From the NCBI GenBank assembly GCA_023238725.1, contig CM041547.1, forward strand, positions 25,208,928 through 25,272,927: DNA of 64,000 bases, in the 5' to 3' direction. This document shows positions 1 through 11,500 of this stretch, piece by piece. Origin of the DNA: Scortum barcoo. Lineage: Eukaryota; Chordata; Actinopteri; Centrarchiformes; Terapontidae. The notes under the pieces were generated by a model. That model saw only the letters and a program-made list of their open reading frames with translations. It made no database searches and was not told where the DNA came from. Every line of letters starts with the position of its first letter. Within the stretch, counting starts at the first letter, position 1. The translations under genes and the position numbers were made by a program.

Positions 1-2269
1 GACAAAGGGACCTCTTTTTTGGTTTGTTTGCAGTGGAGGAACAAAATCACAGAAGAAAATGCCTCACCATTTAAGGCTTTAGTGAGTCCAAGATCCAGGA
101 TTGGAATGAACTTGTGTCGATGTTGCACAGATAGAAGAAATGGTTGTGCCCTCTTGACAATGAAAAATGAACACCATCCACTGGTCAAATGCTGACTGTT
201 TCAGCTGAAGCGATGTATTTGTGCTGTCGTTTTGATGTCCTGATGTCTAAAACTCAAGTTGGCTGCCCAAATGCCTGACAGATTAAGCAGCCATTGTTGT
301 TTGTGGATTATGGGTTAGTTTCATGGCTCAAACCTTTCCAACTTGCACTGTAGGAATGGACAGAAGAAGGTATTGCAAAATTCTGCGGCAGTTGCTCAAT
401 TTTTACCCACAAGCCCACACAAAAATCTAGTCAGTTTTTATACTCTTGATCTAAGAAAGACTGTCTGTTGAGGAAGGCTGACAAACCTGACAAATCTATA
501 GTCAGGGTTACTGGCCTCAGTTGGTTGGAGCAGTGAAAGGTGATGGTCTTCATCAAAGCAGGCTCTCCTTCGCCCCATCGTTTTTGAGTTCAAGCGGGGA
601 AGAACATTAAGAATGACCTGTAACAATGGAAGGTAGTTGGAGAAAGTGACTATTTGGTGGTCACGTGCCTTGTCCCCTCTGCCTAGGGTGAAGCCATGCC
701 ACAGCTCTTTCAGACTGGACCTCAGCCACCTCTACAGCTAGGCTACATAAAACATCAGCAGCTTGCAGTTCTGAATGCAATGATTCCTGTGTATTATACA
801 AAAAGTTCTGCTTAGTTTTCACTTCTAACAGTGCTGTTTAAATGACAGTAAATCTGTTTACCAGATAAGAAGCCATTAGCGAAATGTCAGTTTCATTGAC
901 ATCCACCTTTATACCTTTTTGTTATACTGTTTTCTCATTTTGTGCTAAAACTAATGCTAATTTTCAGTGTGTAGGGTGTTTATTTAGAAACCCTGCTGTT
1001 CTTTGGGTTGCTGGCTCCACATAGATCCACATGGGCTTGAGATAAGACATGGAAGCAAGCAAAAGTTGCTTTGTATGTGTTCACACTGCAAGTAACCAAC
1101 CAAAAGCTTTAGTTGCATCCATACAGAGGCATACGCAGAAGGTAAATCAAGCCTGTTGAAAATAAAAAAATGTACTCAATCAATATTCATTTGTTATTTC
1201 TGATGTATGTCAGGTGATCTCTAGATATCTTGACATAAGCTTGACACAGATTTGGGTTTGATGTTGCAGAATCAAATAAATAGGGGAAATAAGGCAATGA
1301 ATAAATGTGATAAGAGTATTTATTTCAACTGACAGTCTGTCCTGGTGCACACCTTCTCAGCGACCCAGGAAATGTATAGACGTGTTGACATTGCTTGCAG
1401 TGTGAACACAGCTCCTCACAAGGGGAGCAGAGTTTATAGGGCTTTGGACATTTTTTTTAACTCCATCTTAATACAAGACTTTATGTATGCATTTGAAAGT
1501 GTTATTGGTGTCCGTAATCATTTTAGCGGTTGATACTGGCAGTGAAAAGATCCCTTTATAACTTGACTCAACTGTAAGAAATGGGTGGAAATCTGCGTGC
1601 TGCCTGTTTCAGTTCAGCCAAAGCTAACGTGGCTTCAACACTGTGACATACACAAATTGAGTGGCTATCATCATTTTGGCAGTTAGTTGTAGGTATATTG
1701 CTGTTATTGTGCCGGTAATATAATTATCCCTCCACTGTTGCTCCAAGGAAACACTGTCAGTAGAAATGGATAAATTTGTTCTTGAAAGACTGAAGCATAT
1801 CAGGCTGGTCAAATTAAGTGGGTATCTCTCGGTAGCTTTGGGTTAACTTTGCTACCCATTATTCCACTGAATGTTAAGGAGGGATCTCTTCACACCCTGT
1901 AAGGAGAGGAATGAATAATGATTTTGAGTAACTGTCTTAACTAGTACCAGTAAATCTTTTAACGTACATACATGATGTTGTTAAAAGATGGAGATGGAAA
2001 AAATCTTTAAAGTTGATTGTTTGACTCTCTTGCTGAGAGTTAGATTAGAAGATTAATATCACAGTCATGTCTGTTTTCTGAATATGAAGCCACAGCCACC
2101 CAGTGGACTAGCAAGATTAGATATTGTAGCATAAAAACAGGGAAGCAACCTGCCTGTTTCTGTCTGAAGGTAATGAAATCCAGGAACTAGAATCTCTAAT
2201 TAGCATGTTATATTTCCTTTGTTTAATATGTTTTTTTTAAAGTGTGTAAAAATGACAATTTGCCAATTT
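1..2269. other. Non-coding sequence, no gene recognised
   Basis: This AT-rich stretch has no ORF resembling a known protein in either strand. It contains AATAAA-like hexamers near 1160 and 1273 and could be the 3' UTR or flank of a gene to the left. A pyrimidine tract ending in CAG at 33 is followed by about 53 open codons ending at a TGA near 192. This could be the last coding exon of such a gene, but the peptide is not recognisable, so it is not called. Confidence 0.4.
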
Positions 2270-2545
2270 ACAGGGGGGTTATATGCCAAGAAATAGTCCA
2301 GTATACCCCCACCCCATCCCCCCATAACAACAAAGTGTTGTTTTTACACTTTGCGAGGAGGGTTGTTACCTTTAGACAATCAGGCGAGCTCTTTCCCCCA
2401 CCTCTCTGTCTGTCCACTAGCTACTGGCTGTGGCTTTATATTTAACAGATATGGGAGTATTTTATATCTTCACTCCATACTCTGCTCCAGAAAGGCAAAA
2501 GGAAGTATTCCTAAAATTTTGAACTATTCCTGTAAGTTAAGTTTT
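2270..2545 (+). repeat. Teleost interspersed repeat, copy 1 (class unclear)
   Basis: The segment reads as a degraded copy of a repeat I know from many fish genomes. Landmarks are a 'tttagacaatcaggcgagct' block, a pyrimidine-rich 'tctgtctgtccactagctac' block, 'ctggctgtggctttatattt' and a final 'ttttgaactattcct' block. A second, differently truncated copy lies at 31452-31665. There is no coding capacity; it is probably a non-autonomous element. The family assignment rests on memory of the motif order, not on a search. Confidence 0.5.
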
Positions 2546-3319
2546 AGTCCTAAAACAGACTCTTTAACTTTAGCACTGCCCTTCTTAAGCTTTTTAGAAT
2601 CGTTTCAACATTGTGAGACGGGGGTCAGACAAATGAATGACTTGTGCTTGTTGCATTGTCGTTCTGCTTTCCAGTGTCCCCTAACGCCTGCCTTCAGTTC
2701 TTTACAGTCGTGATGATGGAGATAAGAGCAGTTTGCCTCTGCTAACTGGTGGCAAACTCTGGCAGGCATTGGGTTGCTAAAGATTCAGTTCGGGATCACT
2801 AATGTAGGGCATCCCATTTTATTTGTTTTATTATGTTGTAGAATGGTTATATGAGAAGCAGTCCATAGCAGAATATATGTGATCACCAAAATGTTGATTG
2901 CAACTTGCTTCCTGAGGTGGAAGTGAAGAGATCATATCCCTATTTGGTTGTGTTGTGTCGTGCTTAAAGCAGGGTTCTACTGTGGCTCTATAAAGCTTGG
3001 ATTACTGTTAGGTTGGTCATTTCCAGGTCTTGAAAAATGTTGGTATTGTACAAAAGTTCTGGAAGTACAGAATAAAATGTTGTTCAGTCCTGATATGTGA
3101 CTAGTGTTTTTTCATGTAGATGTACATCCACTGTCAAGGTAAATGGGATGATATTTGTTTTAAGGAGTAAATCCAGCTTTCTTGGACAGTAGTGTATTTT
3201 TTTGTCCACAGTTTATTTCACAAATTTGCAGTTTAAGCAAGATGAAATAATAAATAAGCCCAAGTATCTGTAGTTGTTTGGTGCTATGTGATAACTCTTT
3301 TTTATTTTAATTTTCATAA
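2546..3319. other. Non-coding spacer
   Basis: No coding or repeat feature is recognised. The stretch contains an AATAAA near 3069 and AT-rich sequence leading into the L2-like fragment. Confidence 0.4.
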
Positions 3320-3710
3320 CTCATCGCAGTAGGATATACACATCCTCCACCCTGACTCTCAACACCGGCACCCCCAAGGCCTGTGTGCTCAGCCCTCTGC
3401 TGTACTCCTCTGTTCACGCATGACTGCGTGGCCACCACAGCTCCAACACCATCATCAAATTTGCTGACGACACGACCGTCATCGGCCTGATCACCGGTGA
3501 CGCTGAGACGGCCTACAGTGAGAGGAGGTCAGAGCCCTGACACGTTCTTGGTGCCAGGAACAACAACCTCCAGCTCAACGTCAGCAAAACTAAGGAGCTG
3601 ATAGTGGACTTCAGGAGGAGGCAGAGAGAGGGACTCCATCAACGGGACTACGGTGGAGAGAGTCAGCAGCTTCAGGTTCCTCAGGGTTCACATCAGTGAG
3701 GACCTCACCT
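3320..3710 (+). mobile_element. L2-like LINE reverse-transcriptase fragment (5' part)
   Basis: Conceptual translation on + gives a degraded reverse transcriptase typical of CR1/L2-group non-LTR elements of fish. It has a 'KFADDTTVIGLI' catalytic-loop motif around 3457-3490 (FADD corresponds to the YxDD box). The downstream 'NLQLNVSKTKELIVDFR' block lies near 3568-3618 and a 'FRFL..HISEDLTW' block near 3670-3712. Frame breaks and stops make it a pseudogene. The element stops abruptly where the Harbinger-like insertion begins at 3711 and resumes at 5285. Confidence 0.75.
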
Positions 3711-5284
3711 GGGCCCTCATTTATAAAACTGTGCATAGGATTAACGCCAAAAGGTGGCGTATGGATGAAACTAAATATTCTGAAATATCTGAAAATATTC
3801 AGATTTATAACACTGTGCGCATGCACGTCCTACGCCAGTTTCCCTTTATAAATCACAATCAACTGGAAATGTGCTGCACCTTTTGCGGGCGTCATGTCAC
3901 GCCCATAATTGCCTTTAAGTAGTCAATGAAACGCCCCTAATTAATATTCATTTTACCTGACAGCATGATGATGACCATGGCGACACAGACAGAAGTGATA
4001 AAATAAAAAAATGTACATAGTGTAAAATAGAAGATCTTATTTGGGAGGTGGACACCAGAAAAATAACTTTGTTGATGGACACAAAGTGACATTTTAAATG
4101 CCAAAAAGGCACTCAGAGAGGCAGCATGTGGCAGACACTGTTAATGCTGCTGCCTCAGAAGATTGCCTGAAATAAAGAAGAAGTCCTGCATCAAAGTGGA
4201 CGGGCGGGGGTCAGAGGACACCAGAGTTCACCCCCCTGGCTCAAAAGCTGGTAGGGATTTCGGGAGAGCCCCTCTTAAATCGAGGGGTGACAGAGATGGA
4301 GGGGACAGGGACGCACAAGATGCACGGATGACTCAGGTAGCTTATGTGATTTGTATCCCCTTGTTTAAAATGAGGAAATGAAATGCATTCAAGTTCTTTA
4401 CACTAATGTTAAAACAAACAAACAATTGTGACTTCTTTCATAAAAACAGTTTTAGTCGCTGAGTATTCAGTAGGGTTATTGCACTGCAGCTTGTCGGCCT
4501 GTCCTGGCCTGTCTCCATCAACAAAGTTACCCAGGAATTTAAGGAAAATTAAAAATGTGTTGCATGACATGAGCTGTACAATGAAACAACTGCTGATTTT
4601 TTTAAATTTTTATTTTAAGTGATCCAGATGCTGGTGCTCAGCAGCAGTGTTTGGCTCAGATGGGACAGGGGTCAGGCTCAGAGCCTGACACGACCACCAG
4701 CGTCAGAGGAAAGTCACATTCCTGAGCTGGGCCACATTGTGAAGCAAAACAGTCCTGTATGATAACTATAAGAAACTACGCACTGCCCGAGGTGAAGCAT
4801 CGAAAACGGCATCAGTGTAAACATAATCGGTCCCACTGTTCTCCTTATTTATTAGAATAAAATTCAGAGCATGCAAGCGTTTAATAATAAGAGAACATAT
4901 ATGAGGGGTGCTTTTGCAGTAATAGATATCGCTGTTTGTATTTATTATTCTAAATGGTGTTTTTTGGTGGTTTATTCATTGTCAACAATGACTTTTATCG
5001 TTTAGTAAATGAACTCTTCATATACGATAACGTGAACAGGTAATATTTCAATTTCCTCTACATAACAGGATCAGTTTCACATCGTTTCTGTGTTTCATCC
5101 TTCTGCCTGACAGAGTTGCAGTTTCTCATTTCTCCACATTATGTGCATACGTACGCATGGGTCAGAGTTTGCGTGGAGGACCGCACATTCTCCATCATGT
5201 TTGTTTTTTTATAAATCACAAGGTTTGGGTATAAATTGGCGTACGCCTTCTTTTGTGTGTACGCAACGTTTATAAATGAGGCCC
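3711..5284 (+). mobile_element. Harbinger-like DNA transposon remnant, copy A
   Basis: The segment is bounded by inverted ends reading GGGCC(C)TCATTTATAAA at 3711 and, on the reverse strand, inward from 5284. It lies inside an L2-like LINE, which continues on both sides. About 1.57 kb long, it contains a broken + strand reading frame at roughly 4090-4340. That frame has 'EIKKK..IKVD', 'TPEFTPP' and a D-rich segment, resembling the Myb/SANT-like (NAIF1-type) accessory protein of PIF/Harbinger elements. No transposase is left. A second family copy, in the opposite orientation, is at 12851. The superfamily call is inference from the Myb-like relic; I could not define a target duplication. Confidence 0.6.
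4090..4381 (+). pseudogene. Myb/SANT-like accessory protein relic
   Basis: The open frame ending at 4381 carries an EIKKK-x(3)-IKVD segment followed by a TPEFTPP segment and an acidic stretch. This order matches the region just after the third Myb helix in NAIF1/Harbinger-type Myb-like proteins. The tryptophan usually found in the 'KKKW' motif is replaced and the N-terminal helices are not in the same frame. It is therefore a decayed fragment and not expected to be functional. Confidence 0.45.
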
Positions 5285-5655
5285 CCAGCAGTGTAGGAAG
5301 AAGACCCCAATCACCCCAGCCACAAACTGAAGGCACTGCAGCATCTGCACCCTCACCAGCAGACTCAGGAACAGCCTCATCCCCCAGGCCATACAGCTGT
5401 TAAGCTCCTCTTGAATTATACCATATCAACATTATTTTGCACCTTGTTTAACATGCACACATACTGCCAACATGATAATCTATCTTATATTGTATGTTAT
5501 CTTTAGTTATATATTTTATTTTAGTTGTGTGGTTTTCTTCTGAATATTTTTGAGCATTGTTTTAGGGAGCCTGTGACTCAAGAAATTCGTTGTCAGTGAC
5601 TACTCCAAGTAATTGTTGTGCACGTGACGTCTTGAAAGTCTTGAATCTTGAATAT
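5285..5655 (+). mobile_element. L2-like LINE 3' end (resumes after insertion)
   Basis: After the Harbinger-like insertion, L2-type sequence continues with an 'RLRNSLIPQAIQLL'-like block ('agactcaggaacagcctcat' near 5361). A 3' UTR follows, ending in short repeats (CTTGAAAGTCTTGAATCTTGAA, about 5632-5653) typical of L2-group tails. It belongs with 3320-3710 as one element split by a younger insertion. Confidence 0.65.
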
Positions 5656-7529
5656 ATTACCACCAGCTAGATATGAGGAAATATGCAACAATTAACAATT
5701 ATTTCTACATTTGTCAGACATTACCATGTGGCGTCATGTTTTTATTGGCATGTTTTATTTTATTTATTTATTATTTTATTGGCTTTAACAATGTAACTGC
5801 AATATTCGTTTTTAGTTCTGTGTTGGTCTCCACCAGTTCCTGAGAAAGATATCTAGCTCTGTTGTGCAGAATGCTGTGCTATTTTTACCTGCTGAGTGGG
5901 TAGTGTACATCGGTGTTTATCAGTGTTTTTCTAAAAAACAGTTATCAGTTGCTACTGGAAATAAGCGTGATGAGAGTGCTGAGACTGACGTAAATATACA
6001 ATGTTTCAGGCTGTTGAACCAAAATATTGAGCTTAAAGGCACAAAGAATGCTCCATACAACTATAGGGAACTGCAGACACGGTGATTATTCTCTGTGGGT
6101 TTGCACAACATCTTGCATCTTTTGTTTAATGAAAAAAATGTTTTTGAGATACTTCTCAAAGTAGGGTATTAAAAAAGAGCATTAAGCAATTATATGTAAC
6201 CATTAGTAACCATTAGAGAAAGCAAAGTGTTTGAATCTGCCTTAAGGGTCCCTCACAGTCACAGTTTTCTTGTAAAGTAAGTTTCTGTCTACATTCAGTG
6301 TAACTCACCAAAGCTCATTGCATTTTTGTGATTTTCTGCATATCAATAGTTGCTATTGTCCACAGCTGCAGTCAGTCTCGCTGTGGGTCAGCATTGGGGA
6401 CCCTGTAAAAGCCTGCACATACGTGTATGTACATTCCATATACCTACAAAACTCATTTTGACTGTAACCTAATGTTAAAAGTGAGACCATTCCTGACTTT
6501 CTCAGTTGTCTGTAACAGTGTGTAGACAGTTTTCTATGTGAAGGACCCAGGACAGTTTTGCACCTCTTGAGTGTCTTTCCTCTCTTCAGCTCCACTACAG
6601 AGCTAATGGTGGGCAACACTAGCTTCTAAGCTCTATGATACTACTTCATATTTATACAGAATTTAGATAATATTATTTTTAGTTTTGCTGGAGCAGTTAT
6701 GCTATGTTAGCTATGTTAGCATAGCCCTCATCATCCAAACCTCTTTCAGAAAACAAGCATTTAAATGTTGTTTGTCATCTTGCAAACAGACCTGACAAAA
6801 CATGAACTGAGACTTCTTACAAATCAGCATCATGATGCAACTAATTTGGCATCCTTTTGATGTGTTTATTGTAATGAAATAAATAGCTAAATCCACACTG
6901 CTGTAGTAGGTGTAGCCTTACTCTCACAATATTATAGGCTACATGACAGCTGGACAAAACTATTTTCCCTATTCTCCCAGGTATTTCTCTCAAATTCATC
7001 CAGTATTAGACTGTCTTCTATATAAACACAGCAGCATTTTTCCAGTCACAATTTGAAGGAAACAGGTGAGGTTCTTACTGCTCCTATGTACAATATGAGA
7101 GCCCAGGCCAAGATCACATCCAATCCTCCAGGCACAGGAGGATCCATCCAACTATACTACCAAGTGCAACATACACAGATTTCAAGGATGCAATATCAGC
7201 TCCCCAGGCAACCCTACATGATAGCTCACCACATTTATAACTTTTTTACACTTATCTATGATTGTTTCCATGTGTTCCCTCCATGATAATCTGGACTCAC
7301 ATATACTTATAAGAAGCAAAAAGACTCAGTTGCTCAGTCTGAAGCTGATTTGAATATCCACAACCCTCCTACACTCACCATAGTTTTCTTTGACATTTTG
7401 ACCTTATGCACATTACATTCACATGCACTTATATGTACAAACAGATGATAAACAGACAGGTTGGTGGAACGCTTTAAAAAGACTGACTGACTGAAGAAGG
7501 CTGTTGATAAAATGGTCGTAAGATGCTCT
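5656..7529. other. Non-coding sequence, nothing recognised
   Basis: The stretch is AT-rich. The short ORFs (for example 5864-6085 and 7053-7286 on +) resemble no family I know and have no splice-site or codon support. Confidence 0.4.
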
Positions 7530-7940
7530 GCTCTACGTCTTGTTCGCTATCAGGGAGGTTCCCCAGGCCTCCACTTGCTTCTCCCCCTTTGAACTGCTGT
7601 ACTGGAGACAGCTCAGGGGTCTCCTTGACATCACACAAGGAGCCTTTGAAGAACAACCTCAGTCCTCATCAGTGCCTGAGGAGCACGTGGAGACAATGTA
7701 GGCTAATATGAAGGATGTATGGCTAATAATCAAGGAGAGTCTCAAGCTGAAGAAGCGCAAAGGCCAGTGTATAATAGAGGGACCCAAACTCATGAGTTCC
7801 AACCACAGGACCAAGAGCTGCTCTTAGTCCCCACCAATGACCACAAATTAATGGCATCATGGCAAGGACCCTGCGAATTAGCAGAAGAGGTAGGATCAGT
7901 CAGTTACAAGGTACACCAGCCTGGGTTAACCTGCTGATTC
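7530..7940 (+). pseudogene. Ty3/gypsy LTR-retrotransposon integrase C-terminal fragment
   Basis: Translation from about 7533 gives 'AIREVPQAST' and 'SPFELLYW', the end of a gypsy integrase core, followed by 'LRGLLDI'. A stop (TAG at about 7698) and a frame change follow. From about 7719 the frame reads 'VYNRGTQTHEFQPQD', 'LLVPTN' and 'KLMASWQGP', the C-terminal GPY/F-like module of Ty3/gypsy integrases. No LTRs, reverse transcriptase or gag are visible nearby, so this is an isolated decayed scrap. Confidence 0.75.
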
Positions 7941-8726
7941 AATGGTATGTGGTATTCGCTCCTATGTGTTAATGTCCGCCCCTCTTGTTTAGATAGTGTA
8001 GTGACTGAAGATTAAACTGAAGCCACACACCTGGAGCTGACCTTCACTTCAGGGCAGACAAAGGACAATCAGACAGTTCAGTATGAGATGACACACAGTG
8101 AGAGCAGGAGGCTCTCAGTTTTTTTTCCCCTGAGATATTAAGGACAAACTTTTTATTACATATGGAACCAATAAGTCAGCTGTGTTGTTTATTTTTTTTT
8201 AAGATTTTGTGTTAGGGTAAGTAAAACCCATTTGTACAGCTAACCGGACTCTGTGTTTGATTGCTGCTCTGCCACTTTTTCCCAGTCCTCTGCCTAATTC
8301 TGTTACAGTATTCATTATTAGATTGCTTGCAGTAGTACAGAGAACAGAGGAAGTGGTGCCTGAGAGCTCAGGGAACAAGACTCCCAATGTTCAAAAGCAC
8401 AGATGAGGGAGTTTATTTTTACTGTGTCCACTAGATAAATTACTTTGTCTAAATCTCTTACAGACTAGTACCTACTTGGCATACAGGTAAAGCTCTGCTC
8501 TACTGCCAGCTTTGTTTTTTTTTCACCACAATATTCACTCATTATTTATACTGCCATCCAGGGTACATTCATTGAAGGCAATCAGTGGACTATATTCTAC
8601 CCCAACAAGCTCTTTCTGTCCTTGGTCATAAAATCATGTGATTAGTATTGGTATTATGCCATTATTCACAGCACAGCACACACATCATCCATAGTTCCAC
8701 CAGACCAAAATGAGAGATAGAAATTC
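7941..8726. other. Non-coding sequence
   Basis: No gene or clear repeat is recognised between the gypsy scrap and the TCTA microsatellite. Confidence 0.4.

Positions 8727-8824
<98 letters not shown>
8727..8824. repeat. (ATCT)n microsatellite
   Basis: An uninterrupted tetranucleotide tract of about 24 units is followed by a short (GT)n run at 8829-8843. Confidence 0.98.
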
Positions 8825-8844
8825 ACACGTGTGTGTGTGTGTGT

Positions 8845-9359
8845 ATAGATATATGGTTAGATCAATTTTCTATCTCTCATTTCGGTATTGGTCTGGTAGA
8901 GCTATGGATAACTTTGTATTTTATCAATCTCCTAATATGACAGTGTTCAGCTCTGTCACTCTGTCATTCTTCCTTTACCAACCTCACAGTGTCTAAGAGG
9001 TCCTAACTCAACCCCAACAATGGCCTCTGAGTGTATATATCTTTACCAACATATGGCATGTTAGTAACAGGTTATGTTGAATAATGTTGAACTAAGTGAC
9101 CAGTAACAAAATTAAAACATCTGTCTAGATAAATGATTCACACTAAGGCTCTGTGAGTACATTAAATGGCTTATATGATGTAAAGTCAGTCAGCTGCAGA
9201 ACTCCAACCTTTAATTTCCCTTCAAATATGAGTCACTGTCTGATCTGTGTTTGATCTGCAGTTTGTCTCGGTGCTTCTTTATGAGTACTGGTGATATTTT
9301 ATTGTAATAACTGTTGACTGTATGCTTCCCAAACGTTATCTGAATTAAGCACTCTGTGT
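8845..9359. other. Non-coding upstream flank of osbpl7
   Basis: AT-rich sequence leads to the GC-richer osbpl7 first exon. No TATA box is convincingly placed and no coding sequence is seen. Confidence 0.35.
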
Positions 9360-9479
9360 TCAGAGGGGGAACGCAGAGAGGAGTTCCCATGATGCACCTG
9401 TGATCCGGCGCCTGGGAGCAGTAAAGTGCCGCCTCATCAGGCCCAGCTGTGAGCGGGAGGACGGCGGCCGGCGGACCAG
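9360..9479 (+). promoter_or_regulatory. osbpl7: Putative osbpl7 promoter and 5'-UTR exon 1
   Basis: A short GC/CpG-richer island in AT-rich surroundings ends in GGCGGACCAG followed at 9480 by the splice donor GTGAGC. No further convincing upstream exon candidate is seen before the coding acceptor at 21413. This fits a non-coding first exon spliced over about 12 kb to the exon starting at 21414. The transcription start is not visible from sequence, so the left edge is arbitrary. RNA evidence would settle it. Confidence 0.45.
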
Positions 9480-9780
9480 GTGAGCTTAGAGAGCAGCTCC
9501 CCGAAATGTTTGATGCTGTGTCAGTGTGGAGTGTGTCTGTCAGGGTGTGTTCATGCCTGTTGTAACGGTTCCGTTACTGTGCAAAGACGTTAGCAAATGT
9601 CACCATTTTTCTGTCTCAATTCTTCAAAAAGCTAACGACAGAGTGACCTCCCGTCACAGAGTCCAGGTTTGGCTGTGTGCTCGTCTCCGCCGGAAACCAG
9701 CCGCCAGAAATGTTTGAAGAAATGTGTCTGACAGTTAGTGTTCACCTGGAGACACCTGTTTATGAAGCCGCCTCCGGCAA

Positions 9781-9783
<3 letters not shown>

Positions 9784-9818
<35 letters not shown>
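9784..9818. repeat. (CA)n microsatellite
   Basis: A pure CA dinucleotide tract of about 17 units, 300 bp downstream of the inferred exon-1 donor. Confidence 0.97.
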
Positions 9819-9820
<2 letters not shown>

Positions 9821-10639
9821 CTCTCTGGCCTCACGCTGTTTTACAAAATTAGTAAGGAGACGTCTTTCACAGCAACTCACCGTCTGGATCAGAGGAAAGG
9901 TACAGACATGGCTTTAATGTCCACACGGTTAGAAGAGTCTTATTTGAGCTTCAGGAAAAACAAATGCTTAGCTCTCATGGGAATGCACAGGAGGACAATC
10001 CTGGGCTATACTGTCACAGCTACAGTTGCTTCAGTTTACTGCCATAGAGGACTAAAGAAACCATCAAATTTACATTTGATAGTCAAAATGAGAATTTAGA
10101 CACTTTGGCTCAAAACTCTTAATTGATTATCAAAGTAGTTGTTGTATAATTTAATAGTTGACAACTAATTGTTGCAGGTCTAGTTACGTGCAGTATTCAG
10201 CTCATAGTTGTGTATATTTCTTAGGTCTCTGTACTGCATGTGTAGGGATCTAGAAAGTTATTCTCCTTCATATTCTGTGGAGAAGGGGGCCACAATTCCG
10301 AGGTGGTGTTGAAGGTTGTAATACTAGTATGTACACAATACCTGAGGTTAGCACCAAAACACTCCTTTACTTTAAAAGAACTTTTAAACATAATTTTCCC
10401 TTTACCTGATCCAGAGGTACTGACAGCTTGTATCATTTTCTGAATTTTGTCTGTAAAGGAGGAGGAAATGTTGTTGCTTGTCTGGGTGGATGGAAGTTCA
10501 GGAGATGCTGATATATGAGGTTTGTCAATGTGCCAACACTTGCAAATTAAAGAACAAAAAATGGATGTGGAGATTAGAGGTTTGCCATCTGCTTGTCAGT
10601 GCTTTCTTCTTTGGAAGCGTCTGCCTTTGAATTTTCGTG

Positions 10640-11500
10640 ATGAGCAATAGCGCCACCTAGATAGATTTAACGAAGCAGCCCCGCCACAGCGTTCCACCTA
10701 CATGTCTGAAATTTGGCACACATATGTAACATCACAAGCCCTACAAAAAAGTCTCTTGGACTTGGACAAATAGACACAAATTTGCTCTGTAGCGCCCCCT
10801 AGAAATTTTCAAAAAAGCATCCTCTGAACTGTGTTTGTCCGATATATATGAAATTTGGCACACAGATGTAGCTTCCTAAGCTCTACAAAAAAGTCTCTTG
10901 GAACCATTGGATCTCATTGGAACAGGAAATCAGATTTTCATTTATGTGTGCAGATTTGCCAGAATTTCAGCCATTTTGAGGCCTTGTATTTTAACGTACT
11001 CCTCCTACAGATTTTATCAGATCCACTTCTAATTTTTGCTGTAGAATCTAGAGACATGTACTACACTAAATTGCAAAGCGTTTTCATTTCTATCAAAAAT
11101 TGCATGCGTGGTGAATTTCAATATTGAACTTAAAATAGGAAGTTGATGTCATTTTCAGGTCTCACACTTTAACGAACTCCTCCTAGAAATTTGGTAAGAT
11201 TGGCTTCAAATTTAAACAGGAGAATCTAAAGACATGAGGGACGCTAAATTGTGAAGCTTTTTAGTTTTCATCGAACGGCAAAAGTGTGTTTGTGGGGGGT
11301 GTGGCAAAGTTTGATGTTTCGCCATGAAACAGGAAACAGCTGCTACTGAGGGGCTTGTGATGCCCAGATATTTCACAAAATTTGGCACATTCATCAGAAG
11401 TGGTAAAATCTCACAGGTGATGTGCGTCTCCAGACTGTGTGTGATTAAAATGGCTCCATAGCGCCCCCTAAAAAGATTAAAAGAAACCACCCCCAGTAAA
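10640..11500 (+). repeat. Interspersed repeat with internal sub-repeats
   Basis: The block 'aaatttggcacaca.atgta.c.t' followed by 'ctacaaaaaagtctcttgga' occurs twice, near 10710-10760 and 10850-10900. 'tagcgccccctagaaa'-type motifs occur near 10790 and 11458, and 'cgaactcctcctagaaattt' near 11172 echoes 'cgtactcctcctacagattt' near 10995. This internal periodicity is typical of an abundant fish repeat of unclear class. Related sequence (reverse orientation) is seen around 42720-43830. Confidence 0.6.

Noticed and set aside
34..192. Possible terminal coding exon on + after a good acceptor
   Set aside because: 53 open codons give an unrecognised peptide with no second supporting exon in the window.
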